DNA of 49,279 nt from Parasitella parasitica. Lineage: Eukaryota; Mucoromycota; Mucoromycetes; Mucorales; Mucoraceae. Location of the stretch: the NCBI GenBank assembly GCA_025201805.1, contig MU619335.1:64975-114253 (forward strand), given 5' to 3'. Under the pieces are notes generated by a model. It was not told the DNA's origin. It made no database searches and saw nothing but the letters and a program-made list of their open reading frames with translations. A program made the position numbers and the translations under genes. This document shows, in pieces, positions 34,901 through 46,532 of this stretch. The first letter of the stretch is position 1; each line of letters starts with the position of its first letter.

Positions 34901-35400
34901 CCTTGCAAAGGATCGCTCATCCTGGATGCAACATCCGCACCCCGATGGAAACTAAGTTGCAATGAATGCAATGTTGTATCTTCCTTTGTGGATACGGTCA
35001 AAAGTAAATTTGCTTGTGTACGTATGTGCGCTCCCCAAGTAGATCACTTACTATTTTTTTGTTTTTTTGTTTTGTTTTGTATAGATGTCACTATACAAAA
35101 AAATCTGTGCGATTGTGGATCTGTCATGCTCAAAGTTGAATTCCGCGAAAATCAGAATAGGGAACCGAAGATGGGCTGCATTATGTGTGATGATGAGATT
35201 GAAGCTTTATTGGATACAAGGTAGCAAAAGAAAAACTGAAGCAAAACTCTTTTTCTCTCTTTTTTTCTAAAAAAAAAAATTGTATGTTTCGATATAGATT
35301 TGCAAGAAAGAACGTGAGAGCACGATATGGCGGTAAACGAAGAGGCAGAGGAAAGAAATTTGATCCCAAACTTCATAAGCTGTATGCTGATATGCGATAA
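31916..35400 (+). CDS. TOP3B: DNA topoisomerase III beta
   Basis: Type IA topoisomerase of the TOP3B branch, acting on single-stranded DNA and, in animals, RNA. The Toprim domain begins MFPCKVLMVAEKPSLAESL (first exon only 24 nt) and carries the metal motif LDCDREGENI. Later blocks are VDARQELDLKVGVAFTRFQT, SYGPCQTPTLSFCVERHD, the catalytic Tyr in ISYPRTET (codon 33364-33366), LTEAELIGLMEHNGIGTDAS and KPNRLHCSTCDETY. Several Cys pairs (CGKC, CSTC, CPCC, CNHC, CNEC, CDCG, CIMC) form the zinc-rich C-terminus, and the last exon encodes a basic Arg/Gly stretch (YGGKRRGRGKKFDPK). About 15 exons are needed, including a 5-nt microexon at 34125-34129. The presence of the beta-type C-terminus separates it from TOP3A/Top3. 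Confidence 0.93.
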
Positions 35401-35542
35401 ATAAACAAGACGCTGTAAAGCAACGATTGGCCACCCCACCCCCTACAACCCCTTAATTCCATCATTAATGGATGTTTAATTGTATATGCACCCCTCCTTA
35501 ATTCAAACAAACGCATCTCTTTTTTTTTTTTTCTACAATTCA

Positions 35543-36108
35543 ATGTATCTTGGGAATTCGATTGTTTTGCTAGCTTTGTCTATAGCTGCCACATTAGTAT
35601 CGGGCGATGTTCAAGGTGAATTTGAACAAAAGTAAGTAGGTCTGTGTTTGGGTTGTTGTTCGTAGCCCGTGTCTAAATAACCAGGTGAAATTGCAGACAT
35701 ATGAACGAAGCCCACCAAATTGAGGTAACCGATGAAGTTACTTTTTTCAAATTGCACGACTTGGATGGTGATGGTTTTTGGGATGAAAAGGAGCTACAAT
35801 CAATGTATGGCTTGGAAAGAGACATTGACCCCAAAACAAGCCATATTAAACTTATCATTGATCGCGTCTACAAGGAAATGGACATGAACAAGGATCGCTT
35901 CATTTCGCTGGATGAATATATTACAGCAAAGCTGCCCTCTCTTTCTCAAAGGGAGGAAAATCTGGAAAAAGAAATCAAGAAAAATGCACCACCAAAAAAA
36001 AGCAAAAAGAAAGCTCAAAACAATAGCAAGGCTGAGCCTATTGTCAATAACAAAAGATCGAGTAGCAAAAATGCAGAGGGCGCCATTCCTAATAAATACA
36101 GAGCCTAG
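35543..36108 (+). CDS. Secretory EF-hand protein, nucleobindin-like
   Basis: The start at 35543 gives a signal peptide (MYLGNSIVLLALSIAATLVS). After one intron (about 35632-35697) the protein has two EF-hands: DLDGDGFWDEKEL and DMNKDRFISLDEY, both with standard acidic positions. The HMNEAHQIE-TDEVTFFKLHD lead-in resembles nucleobindin/Cab45-type Ca2+-binding proteins of the secretory pathway. The C-terminal third is lysine-rich (KKSKKKAQNN), and no ER-retention tetrapeptide is visible at the end (KYRA). Likely a lumenal or secreted calcium binder; its partner is unknown. Confidence 0.8.
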
Positions 36109-36637
36109 AATTCCAGCTTTCATACTACAAATCGTAAAATCGCAAGATCTGGAAAATACGGCTAGAGAATAAGCTGTTGGATGTTTTTTTTGTATCAGAT
36201 CTGCTAATAAAGGTTGTCAAAACAGAAAATTCGGGTATCAAGGAAAAATAATGTTTTAGAGCCATGCTGGCAGATTATGAAGGAAATGGGTGCCAAATGC
36301 TTTGACTGGGGATACAATCCAAAGTCGCCATTTGATCATTACATTTATGCAAGTATCTCCCCACCACCAAATCGGTGTAGGGTAATAGCAGATAAGAAGT
36401 ATATTGAATTTTAAGATGCTGAATTATGCTCAAGAACCCAATTTCAATGTTTTTTCGAGTTGATACTGAGCAGAAACCAAAATAGCTGCCATCTTGCCAA
36501 TGAAAGGTTCAACAGTTCCTTTAGTGACGTAGATTAAACAGCTGGATATTTGCAGGGTTAAGCTGATTGTAGGACGACCTGAAAATATTTTTTTTTCGTT
36601 GTGTTTATACACTTTCAAGCTTACATTGTGTTAGATC
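36109..36637. other. Intergenic with a weak minus-strand coding-like stretch
   Basis: A 62-codon minus-strand ORF (36430-36618) includes IYVTKGTVEPFIGKMAAILV, which faintly recalls the first strands of a BAH-type domain. A plus-strand stretch at 36254-36412 also looks protein-like. Neither can be extended, so I leave both unassigned. The NDUFA5 promoter lies at the right end. Confidence 0.3.
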
Positions 36638-37063
36638 ATGCTTTTCAACCGCCCCCTCTTCCAAGCAGTGACCAAGGTAAGCATTAAAAGAGAGAATCAG
36701 AGACATTATCGCTGAAAAAAACAGGTCTCTACTCGCATTGCAGGCGTTCCTGTCCATCCAAATCCTCGTCCTCATTTAATCCAAACCTACAACACCACGC
36801 TTGAAGCATTAGCTCGCATTCCCAGCACTGCTGTTTACAGACAAGCTACAGAATCCTTAACCCAACAGCGCTTATCCATTGTCGAATCCACTGAGGATGT
36901 CCAAGAGATTGAGTCAAAGATCAATGTTGGTCAAATTGAAGAAATCATCATGCAAGCAGAAGACGAATTGAAGATGGTTGCAAAGATGGAGGAATGGAAA
37001 GCCTGGGAGCCTCTTGAAGCCCCCATCCCCAAGGGCCAATGGGTTTATCCTTCCAAGGAGTAA
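36638..37063 (+). CDS. Mitochondrial complex I subunit NDUFA5 (B13)
   Basis: Accessory subunit of the peripheral arm of NADH:ubiquinone oxidoreductase. The start at 36638 gives MLFNRPLFQAVTK; one intron follows (about 36677-36725). The second exon contains TRIAGVPVHPNPRPHLIQTY, LARIPSTAVYRQATESLTQQ, a helical segment VEEIESKIN-like (VQEIESKINVGQIEEIIMQA) and the conserved end KMEEWKAWEPLEAPIPKGQW. The length of about 125 residues fits the fungal/animal B13 subunit. Imported into mitochondria without an evident long presequence. Confidence 0.92.
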
Positions 37064-38110
37064 AAGTGCTAAATTTTACCGTAATTGCCAATCGTTTCTA
37101 AATCACACCTATACAACTTTTGCGATTATTTTGTATACATCATTAAAAAAGAGAAGCCACGGAATACATTATTAGATTATGGCAAACATTATTATCAAGG
37201 ATAGATTTTGGGATATATTTTCATGTAATCTCGGGAGGGAGGGTATGCGATTTGGGGTGGATCTGAGCTTTTTCTGGTTATTTGAAGATAGACCCCAGAG
37301 TACGCTCTGGTAACATAATAGACAACACGCCAGACATTAGTGAGATGCAACGCCTACATATTTATGACGTAAAAAATTGATCTATCGTTTTCAAACAATT
37401 GTAAGGATCAACTAGCATGTATTATGCAGCATACTTTATAAATAGACGTTCAAGTTCCATCAATTGCTCTTGTGTATCGTATTCTGTTAAGGAATCAAAA
37501 CACTTTACTCACCGCAGGTACATTATCATGAAAATATGATATCCCTCAAGCCTGCTTACATGTTTGCTATTACTTTATTTTTCGTGCTTTATCAATTGCT
37601 TAAAAGGATAATAATGATATTTATACTGGAGATACAATTTTGTTGACAACAATTATATTACGAAATCAATTTGCTTATGTAAAGAGAGAATTGAAGGTTA
37701 ATGAGTAAAACAGAAGAAAATCCCAAACAACAGATTCATCAAGAGTCCAAAGCATCAAAGTACATCATTATTTCGGTAGACAGCTCCGCATGTTTGTGAA
37801 AATCAAGAAAACAAGCAGTTTCAAATAGTTTAGCTTCTCATAGTTGTTATGAGCTCAGATGCCAAGAGTTATCAAAACATTAGGACAAAACAAAATTTAT
37901 TGCTTTTTTTTTGGGGGGGGGGCTTTATATTTTGTGTTATGATATTAACGGAAATAGCCAGAGAAAGAGGATCGCGTATGTGTATATTTGTGGTATATAA
38001 CTCTTTTTCAAATATTACAGCTGATTACAGCACTGCTGTCGATCGTTTCTAATTCCGTCATGTCAACCCATTAATAGATTTCTAGTAGTCTTATACAAGG
38101 ATAATAGTGT
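37064..38110. other. Intergenic, about 1 kb
   Basis: AT-rich; a T-run/G-run junction at 37902-37921. No ORF with protein-like features. Confidence 0.55.
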
Positions 38111-39105
38111 TTACAATCCAATAGTACCATCGTCGAGGCCAGACAGCGCACCATTATTAATGGGGCAAGCAAATGTCGCTGATGACGATATCGTTGGATG
38201 CACTGTGATGAAAAGTACTTTGGCTGCGAGTCGGATAGTGTAGTCGATCGTGATGTCCTTCTTTTCGTTGCCAGAAAGACCGCATTTATCCACTAAATCT
38301 GTTAATACCGATTGATCTTTGTCGTAGCTTGGATCATACTCAAGAGCAAAGGGAAATGTAAAGTTGAAATTGCTGTATTTTGGAACATTTTGCTCTGCTA
38401 GATAGCCCTGCCCAATGTATGTATGACCACCATTTCCATCAGGATAATAAGCCTAACAGTTTATGAAATGTGTCAGTAATACAAACAAAAAAAAAGGAAT
38501 AATGTTGCAGAAAGTCTAGATTTACCGTTGCGTTAATGTCAGAGAGGCCTATACTGAGCAAGTTTGGATTATTGACGGCAACAACGAGACCGAAATTTAT
38601 GCTTATGCCATCCCCTGTAAAGCTCAGCTGTGAGCTTGTATTAGATGTTGTTGAGACGCCTGCCATATCTACAGTAGGCATAATGAATGTGCCTGCAATG
38701 GCGCCAATAACAATGACAATTATAATGATAGCAATGACAATGAACCATATAATACCAGCGCCCCAAATAGGCAAGCAGCAAGCACAACACAAGCAACGCA
38801 CACAACAATTTCTGTCGTCCATGCGTCTCTTTTTTACATTTGCACTACCGTCCTCTATGTCTGTTTCACTCTCTGATATTTGGCTATGTCCTTTTAAATG
38901 TCAAGCAAAATTAATGACAGGTTCCGACGAATGCTTAATATATTTTACCTTTATCCTGGAATTTATCCGAACAAAGATGGTCTTCAAAATGGTTTGTTTT
39001 GACTGTTGGTGTGGGTGAAGGCACTATGTCATGATGGTTGGCAGGTGGGCTATGGGATCGCCCAAATGTGGATGAAGCACGGTGGTCAGTATTTAGGGAA
39101 GCCAT
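38111..39105 (-). CDS. LEA-2-like single-pass membrane protein
   Basis: The start at 39105 opens a polar Ser/Pro-rich cytosolic region. A second exon carries a cysteine cluster (CCVRCLCCACCLPIWG) directly before a strong membrane helix (IIWFIVIAIIIIVIVIGAIA). The external part reads FGLVVAVNNPNLLSIGLSDI, the hallmark of LEA-2/water-stress-hypersensitivity domains (…N-PN…I…), and continues after an intron near 38455-38525 with GYLAEQNVPKYSNFNFTFPF and a final Ig-like strand region ending GLDDGTIGL. Fungal members of this family are vacuolar or plasma-membrane proteins of poorly known role. The cysteine cluster could be palmitoylated; that is inference. Confidence 0.75.
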
Positions 39106-39398
39106 TTTTTTATGCAAACCTCTAACTAAGAATAGAGGAAGAGAGAGATAGAGGGAGAAAAGATAAAGTACAGATAATCACTTGTATTTTTAGCTTTTAA
39201 ACCAGCAGATTCGGATCCCGGATAATGTTTCGATTCATATCGTTTCAAGAAGAGAATGAATGATGAAATGCGTTTGGAACTTACAGCATTTGCTCTATGA
39301 GCTTAATCGGGTTTCAAACTCAACAGCTCATTAATTCCATTATTCTGCTACGATAACAATAGGCATCGCCAACAATGAAATGTTTATTAATCAATTAA

Positions 39399-40733
39399 TT
39401 AGAAAATACTAACAAAGTAACTAGGCTTGCCTTCGAGATAATTGACTATAATGCGATAGAACGAGAACCGCTCCATATACAAATATCCAGTCAGAATATA
39501 AGGTACCACAAACAAATGACATGTCACTGCCATGCAAAAGATAGTGTATGCTCGTCCCATGAGTCCCCTGTTGAAGAACTTGTCTCCAATGCTGATGCCA
39601 CATACCTGAATAACAAAGAACGCGAATTGAAGTCCACAAGCAGGTAATGGCGATCCAAAATAAAGCGAAGGTCCAGTGGCTGCGTACAAAAAGTATTCAT
39701 GCATGATACCTGACATGACAAACACAGACAAAGCAGGCAGCCAGCGAGGAGGTTTGCAGTGAAAAAAGAGCTGCACTGTTGCACGGATAGGTTTATAGCC
39801 GAGTCTATAGAAACAATCATTGTAAAACGTGTGCCAGCGTCGACCCCAGAAATCACGAAGTGAATGAGCTGTCCAAGGAGAGTCAAAGAGCACCTGCATA
39901 CTGAGAGTGCTTTCAATATAGCCCTTCGCTGCACGGATACCGCGAACCCTTTTCAAGATGGCCTTTGTTTTGACAACATTCTTCGTGTTTAGCTTTTGCG
40001 AATCCTTTCCTAGTTGCCATCTTTCCAGTGCAGGCAAACATTTATAGACAACAGCATAGGCTATCATAAACGTATCATAAGTCACCTGTAACTGAATTTG
40101 GATATACACGCAGAACAACATGCTCATAAGCACACTGATAGTAATGCAGCCATAGGTTAAAGGCTCAGCAGATGCTAATGATGCTGCCTTTTCGCTTTGA
40201 CCCAACACAGAAAAAATTTTGGACAAGAAGACCGAGAACACACGGATCGGGCGTTGGGCATCAGCATAATTGAAGGCGAAATCAATGATATCAAACAGAA
40301 TCTCATGCTTCAAGAGAGTCCAGATTAAAGGCCCAATTTTGACATCCACATAGTCAGAAGTTGCACAAGGCTCCAATTCCAAGGTTTTTGGGGCGTTCTG
40401 ATTGCGCTTTCTCCAGTCAGACAAAGTAAAGACAAACGGACGCTGACGTCTTTCTGCCATGGTCATGCTAAAGACCCACACACCCATTTTCATGGAGGTA
40501 GCCCATGCCCAGACCGATGTGCTAATCAGACAAAGATAGGAAAACTGGCCTGCGTAGTAAATTGGGATGGCTAAACCTGCAAACCAAAGCACAGCCAGCA
40601 TGGCATCCTGGATAATATTTCTTCGTCTTACTGGTAAGGACAGTGCCATAAATAGAAAGCTAGGTGTCAAAACAGTGGCAACATAGGCTGGTATACTCAT
40701 TGGGTAACTATCGGCCAATGTTGTGGTTACCAT
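39399..40733 (-). CDS. Wax synthase-like MBOAT acyltransferase
   Basis: Single-exon, 444-residue polytopic membrane protein of the wax-synthase/MBOAT_2 group, which transfers acyl chains to alcohols in the ER. At least seven hydrophobic segments are visible. The catalytic region has the block SPWTAHSLRDFWGRRWHTFYNDCFYRLG (residues about 290-317; quoted in parts: DFWGRRWH, YNDCFYRLGYKP), and the conserved His lies in VMSGIMHEYFLYAATG. It ends GKPSYFVSIF. It is intronless, in contrast to most neighbours. Whether the product is a wax ester, a sterol ester or a secondary-metabolite acyl ester cannot be told. Confidence 0.85.
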   Translation of the reverse strand: MVTTTLADSYPMSIPAYVATVLTPSFLFMALSLPVRRRNIIQDAMLAVLWFAGLAIPIYYAGQFSYLCLISTSVWAWATSMKMGVWVFSMTMAERRQRPFVFTLSDWRKRNQNAPKTLELEPCATSDYVDVKIGPLIWTLLKHEILFDIIDFAFNYADAQRPIRVFSVFLSKIFSVLGQSEKAASLASAEPLTYGCITISVLMSMLFCVYIQIQLQVTYDTFMIAYAVVYKCLPALERWQLGKDSQKLNTKNVVKTKAILKRVRGIRAAKGYIESTLSMQVLFDSPWTAHSLRDFWGRRWHTFYNDCFYRLGYKPIRATVQLFFHCKPPRWLPALSVFVMSGIMHEYFLYAATGPSLYFGSPLPACGLQFAFFVIQVCGISIGDKFFNRGLMGRAYTIFCMAVTCHLFVVPYILTGYLYMERFSFYRIIVNYLEGKPSYFVSIF

Positions 40734-40773
40734 GGTGATGGATTAAATGATTGACGGTTGGTTGGTATGAATG

Positions 40774-40810
<37 letters not shown>

Positions 40811-40813
40811 GAA

Positions 40814-40846
<33 letters not shown>

Positions 40847-42521
40847 TTTCTTTTCTCTATCAACAGATGAGCAAAAAATAAGGGAAAAATGTCTATGAAT
40901 GTATCAGAGAGAGAAAAATTTTCTAACGATTTCAATACTCTTTCTTTTTATACCTTATTTCCGGTAAAATTTCTCCGGCTAAATATTTGCAGATAATCTC
41001 TAATACATTATCAACAGTGTACAGTGTGCCCTGACTGAGCGACAAGATAAAGACCCAGTCCCTCCTATTGCCCCTTATTATTGTAACAACTACAACTGCC
41101 CTTGGGATGAAAGAACTCAAATATCTCTGTTTTTGGCATGCCAGAAGTAAACTAAAATTTTTATTCATAATCAAAAAAAACTAATTCGTTAGGTTGTATA
41201 TTGCCAGATCATGCGATGATTACAATCAGCTAAATATTAAACTGTCCATCACGACTGTATTTTGGTTACACACACATGAGCTACTCAATAAGTTTAATGT
41301 GTATGATATGCTTTTTTAATGACGGTAAACATTAGACATCTGATAATGTCTGTAACCCCAAAGTTTATTGTAGAATCCGCATAGTGGCATTTTGGTTACA
41401 CGCCATAGCATGAGAAGAAGAAGAAAAAAAAAACTCCTATTTAAAGAAAGGCAAAAGCATTTATAATATTTATTCATTTGTAGTGTTTTTGCTTGAACAA
41501 CAGAGATTCTTTTCCCCAAGATAAACTTGAGTACCATTTTATAAGGAACGGCTATTTCGAATTCGGAAATTGCCCATGGCAACTTTGAGAATTTTAAATT
41601 TATATTATTGCATAATTTAGATCTTTGCAAACATTAACCTGAGATATATTCAATAAAAAGAAGAAGAATTGGATAAATAAAGATTGCCTCTACCAAGATT
41701 ACTGCTACATTGGATCCGTTAAACAGGAATTATAACCTGCTGACAACACCTACAGAAGGACGAATGAATATTCGTTGATAAAATTCAAGGTCGCAGATGC
41801 TTCATCTTGTTTTCTGTTGTAGGAGCCATGGTATTCTCCATTTGAAACAGACTCCCAAGAGACTCTCAGTAGAAGTTTCCTAACTAATTCTTTAAACGAC
41901 AAGGTCTTCGAGATGCTTTTTTTTGTGCTGATCGTTCAATGTCTTCAAGATGTTTCTCCTTGCTACGTTGATTTAGTGCTGCTCTTTTAGTCTTGTAGCG
42001 GCTTTGTTCTTCCAAGATGCCTACTGCTTATTTCTCAAGGCTCTTTCAAAATTGTATTGACGGCTCTTTTTAATGGCTCAAGAAGTCTAGCAATCCGGCT
42101 ATTTGATCAACTCTCTGTTGTTCATTTGAAGCGCTATTTGGATCTAAGAATGCGTGATTATCCTTTGATTCTGATAACTGCATTGAAAAATTAGCTGTTT
42201 ACACTCTCTGGCATGGTTTGTTGGGATGATGTATGTCCCTGAACGTAAATTTGTCGTCAGAAAAGTATTTTATTTTACAAGAACAGTAAAAAGACTTATA
42301 AATTTGGTACAAAATGACTTTTTTTTTTTCTGTGACAACATTGAACAGATATTGCAATGAACCATTCTGCTGCACTGTTCATCTTTGTCATTACACAAGG
42401 CCTCCAGCATTTGGTGATTGTACGCCAAGGTGATTGGACAGTGATGTAGTTCAAATACACCTCACGCTCGCACATCTTTATTTATTTGTACCTCTTTTTC
42501 TTTTATTATTTCAATCTTCAT
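40734..42521. other. Intergenic with long poly-A tracts and a decayed ORF
   Basis: Poly-A runs at about 40771-40807 and 40818-40843 lie directly upstream of the wax synthase gene. The rest is AT-rich. A possible decayed coding stretch (42183 down to ~41760, minus) is listed separately. The right end is the SEC12 promoter. Confidence 0.5.
41760..42183 (-). pseudogene. Possible decayed coding sequence of unknown type
   Basis: From an ATG at 42183, 37 codons are open (MQLSESKDNHAFLDPNSASN...LLDFLSH). Beyond that, protein-like blocks alternate between frames, for example KRAVNTILKEP, then EEQSRYKTKRAALNQRSKEK and KHLEDIERSAQKKASRR, separated by stops. The basic, charged-helix composition resembles the N-terminus of some transposon proteins, but no domain is recognisable. 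Confidence 0.25.
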
Positions 42522-44143
42522 ATGAGTTGCCCTACTTTCAAAGTATCTGTTGGGTTCCCTGTCTTTGGCCTCGGCTTTACTGCTGACAACCAACTCATTC
42601 TCTGTGGAGGAGGGGGCGCTTCTCGTTCAGGTGTCAAGAATAAACTGGTATTGTCGACAAGACATATTAAAAAGCACTGCAATATATTTATCTATCTATA
42701 GGCTGCCTACAAAATTGACGCTCGTCGCAAAGATTTGGAAGAGGACGCTACGTTTGAATTTGCAGCTACTGAGGACGCGCCCATGTGTCTCAGTGTACAC
42801 CCTTCTGTAAGTAAATCGCCATATCGTTTGTTGATTATCTAAATTTGTGGTAAATTATAGAGCCCTCATGTTGTCGTTGGGGTCAATGAATCTGAACAAG
42901 ACATGGAGCAAGGCACAAATAACAATTGCCGTACATTCAAGATTTTAGAAGACAAGTAGGTTTTATAGAAATATCGGCAACCTTAAGTATTGAATTCACC
43001 ATTTTAATCTGGTAGACTCGAGCTGGAGAAAGCTATCAACACATTGAAAAGTAACAAAGCAAAGGATTATCAAAAGGTTGTTCGTTTCAACGAGAAAGGA
43101 ACTTTGGTTGCTACAGGAACTACAGATAGACAAGTGCAAGTGTTTAAATACCCTGAATTCGACAGTGTTTCTCAAGCAATTACAGTTTCCGAGGACGAGA
43201 AAGAGGAAGTTTTGGATGTCGACATCAACCTTGAAAACGAAAAACTTACATGCGTATTAGCAAACAACTTAAAATTGATCAACCTTCGTGGAAAGAATGT
43301 GGGTCAAGTTGTTCAAACAATATCCAGTTCTACAATCATCATCAGAAAGAACACGGTTAAATTCAGAGCGTTTAGGTAATAGAGATATTTACGTGTGCGT
43401 TATACACATCTAATCACAAGGAAAAGATATGGCCGTGGTTTCAGCAAGGACTTTGGCTTTGCCGTTGCAAATGGTTTTACAAAACCTGGAGCTTACATTG
43501 CTAAATACGACGCTTATTCACTCGATCAAATCAAAGTTGTCAAAGTTGGGAACAAACCTATTACTGCTTTTGCCATTAGCCAAGATGGCGCTGTGTTGGC
43601 GTTTGCATCTGCAGACTTAAGCATCACTTTGTTGGATGCTGCTTCATTCAGAGTAAGTAGCTGTGAATCTTCAATTGCATTTCAGTATTAAGAAGTCTCA
43701 TTTAGATTCTCACACGAATTAAAGACGCTCATGGATTCTCAATTACATGCATTGCTGTCAGCCCTGATAGACGTCTAATAGCGAGCGCTTCAGCTGATAA
43801 TACATGCCGTATTGTCTCCCTTCCAATCCAATTCGGTAACGGCTTATCCATCAATCCTATCTATACTCTTGTTTTGGCTTGTACAGTTGCGGCCATTTTA
43901 GTTTGGATTCTAAATTTTGTCGAACTTCAACCACTGTTTAGACTTGAAGATGACAACAATGCTCTTGAGGTGACTGATGCTACCAAGACAATTGTGCCAC
44001 AAATGTCTACATCTCTTTCTTCTATCGATGATGAAATCGCTTCAGAGATGCCTGTCATTCAAGTTGTTTCCGAGCCTATTATTGCAGCCGATGACTCCAA
44101 AACTATCAACCAAGATGGAAATACTAATAGAGATGAGCTGTAA
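42522..44143 (+). CDS. SEC12: Sec12/PREB, Sar1 guanine nucleotide exchange factor
   Basis: ER membrane WD40 protein that activates Sar1 to start COPII coat assembly. The start at 42522 gives MSCPTFKVSVGFPVFGLGFT and then ILCGGGGASRSGVKNKL, a glycine-rich loop typical of the Sec12 propeller. Degenerate WD blades follow through six exons (VVRFNEKGTLVATGTTDRQV; ITAFAISQDGAVLAFASADL; CIAVSPDRRLIASASADNTC). A single membrane helix (PIYTLVLACTVAAILVWILN) precedes an acidic lumenal tail ending NRDEL; DEL endings recall ER retention. The intron near 43377-43420 must use the CACAAG acceptor to restore the frame RKRYGRGFSKDFG. Confidence 0.9.
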
Positions 44144-44409
44144 GCCTGCCTATAATATCAGCCACCAAAAATAAACATGTAGATTTAGTTCATTCAATTC
44201 GCTTTTATTTATGTGCGTATCGCCGTTATCGTGATGCTTCGTATTTATTGTTGATCTTTGAATTGTTTAGACCACTATAATCGAGTTAGTGGGTGATAAA
44301 CACGCTACTCACAAGGAGATAGTTACCATCATGGAAGGAATCCAGCGCTTAGGTTGTTGGTAACGAACCTAATGACTATTTAACAATCCAATACTATCAT
44401 TTGCCAGTT

Positions 44410-44695
44410 TCAATATTGTACCTCTTTATCAGCAGATACTCTCCAGACAGCACCAAGGGTAACTGCCATACCTAACGCAGCAACAATAGTGTTAGCTTTC
44501 CAGGTTTTGGGTCTGGACCACCAACCACCAGCAGGAGACCTATGCCATTGTCAACAGAGACGTGGGGAAATGTACACATTCAAATACTAATTACCAAACG
44601 TCTTTAGGATAAGGATAACGACTAACAGCACCCTGAATTGTTTTCAATATTGGTTAGTTTGGGTTACTTTCAAGCAGTCTGTCAGTATTTACCAT
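44410..44695 (-). CDS. 56-residue single-helix membrane protein (unassigned)
   Basis: Not in any long ORF; assembled from three short exons. Exon 1 is only the ATG (44693-44695), exon 2 is 44595-44632 (GAVSRYPYPKDVW), exon 3 is 44410-44539 (SPAGGWWSRPKTWKANTIVA, then a helix ALGMAVTLGAVW and the end RVSADKEVQY). Both introns have GT-AG ends and the phases match exactly. The YPYPKxVWSPAGGWW lead and W-K-N-T before a membrane helix look like a short conserved fungal protein, probably in the mitochondrial inner membrane; that localisation is inference. I could not name the family. Confidence 0.7.
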
Positions 44696-45293
44696 ATTAG
44701 ATAGTGTAAGGATTTAAGAAAAGAAAATATTACGGCGAATTAGTACTTCTGCCCTGGGGTCCAGTAGTCAAAACCTGCTGAGAGTCTCGATACGTCATCC
44801 TCTCAAATATCCCTCAAGAGGAAATCATCTCTGATCTCAAGGAAAGATAAGGATTCACAACATGAAAAATTCAGAGATGTATATGAGATAGCTTCCATAG
44901 CTTTTAAATAGTTTATTTCTTAATATATTTTCTCCAGTACTAGAAAAAAACCTTTCAAAGTTTGCAAGGGGCCTATTCGCTAATTGAATACTCGATATTA
45001 TAGTGTCTATGATTAAGTGATATCACACAATAAAAAGGTAGCTATAGCGCAAATCAAAGACTCTATTTCCTCTTATTGCTGATTATTGTAGGCTCCCTCA
45101 TGATTAAAACAAATAATCCATTATTTCTCAATCATATGAGCAAAAAATGTGATCCCAAAACAATAGAAGTGGTATTGGGAATCTCCGCAACATTGATATA
45201 CGTAATCGTTTGATTCAATCCAACTTGCACGAATCCATACATCCATCCATCCATCCTCAGATCCTGTTTATTTCATCTTTCTAAACAATAATA

Positions 45294-45953
45294 ATGGCTG
45301 ACACTGAAGAAAAGAAGATTATCAACCAAGTAAACACATAATACGCACGATTTGGCAATGCAGACTCTGTGTAATAACTAACGGTTCCTTTTATTCAGGA
45401 AGAGGAGGAAGTTGAATCCCCTGATGTTCACTTTGAACCGCTTGTCAAATTAGAAGAGGTCGAAGTAAAGACTAACGAAGAAAATGAAGATGCTATTTTC
45501 AAAATGTAAATAATTTGAAAAACGCGTTAAATTCGAACTGTTGGTATCCTAACAAACAAAAACAGGCGTGCCAAGCTGTTCCGTTACCATAAGGAAAGCA
45601 AAGAATGGAAGGAGCGTGGTACTGGCGACGTCAAGTTATTACAGCACAAAGAAAACAAGAAGATTCGTCTTTTGATGCGTCGTGATAAGACTCTTAAGGT
45701 TTGCGCCAACCATTTTGTTGATTCCACCATGAAGCTTAGCCCCAATGTTGGCTCTGACCGCTCTTGGGTTTGGAATGCCTTTGCTGATGCCTCTGAAGAA
45801 GAAGTTTCTGCCGAAACTTTTGCTATCCGTTTTGGTAACTCTGAAAATGCTAATCTTTTCAAGGAAGAGTTTGAGAAAGCTCAAAAGAACAATGAAGAGC
45901 TGAAGAAAGAGGATAAGAAAGAGGATAAGAAAGAGGATGAGAAAGATGCTTAA
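45294..45953 (+). CDS. Ran-binding protein 1 (Yrb1)
   Basis: Cytosolic cofactor that binds RanGTP and stimulates its hydrolysis at the end of nuclear export. The start at 45294 ([12 protein letters not shown]) precedes an acidic exon. The Ran-binding (RanBD/PH-like) domain includes [19 protein letters not shown], then [36 protein letters not shown] and [20 protein letters not shown]. The RGTGD and KVCANH blocks are family hallmarks. The C-terminus is a KKED repeat tail. Three exons, with introns at about 45330-45398 and 45508-45566. Confidence 0.94.
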
Positions 45954-46492
45954 ATTCAATAAATTATGCAAACCACACCACTACCTTCACCGCCTTCACC
46001 ATAATCACCACCTTCTCCCTTTATTAAATATACTTTTTCTCTTTGAATTAAGAATACATGCGACTATATATCGATAAATCTTTTTTTTTTTTTTTATTTC
46101 GTTCATCAATGTGGAAACTTTCGATGACCAGAATAACAGATCTTGCCCTAAATTTTGAGCCAATTTGGCATTAATACGCTATTCCCTGAGCTGAAAATGT
46201 CTCTCTTTTTATGTTCAAGCTAAGGTAGTTGACTTTTGGCAGTATTTAGATATTACTGTTGCCTTTGTAGATATTGCTGCCATTTGTATTAATTTAATAC
46301 GGCCGGAGCGAAAAGCTTGCTGACAGCTTACATTAGATACATATTAAAGCAATCTTATCAAAATTGAGCAGCTAAATAGCACAGGCCTTTTATCCACAGC
46401 ATAACAAAAGTTGGTTACTGAATTTCACCTGTTTAGCTTTGCTTATGTTGCTTTTCTTAATTAGAGGCCTTACAGTTGACGAAACTAGGTTG
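45954..46492. other. Intergenic, RanBP1 3' side
   Basis: AT-rich, a T-run at 46081-46096, no ORF with protein-like features. Confidence 0.5.
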
Positions 46493-46532
46493 GGTCAATG
46501 AAAATAAATTTTGGTCATTTCCAAATTGAGTT

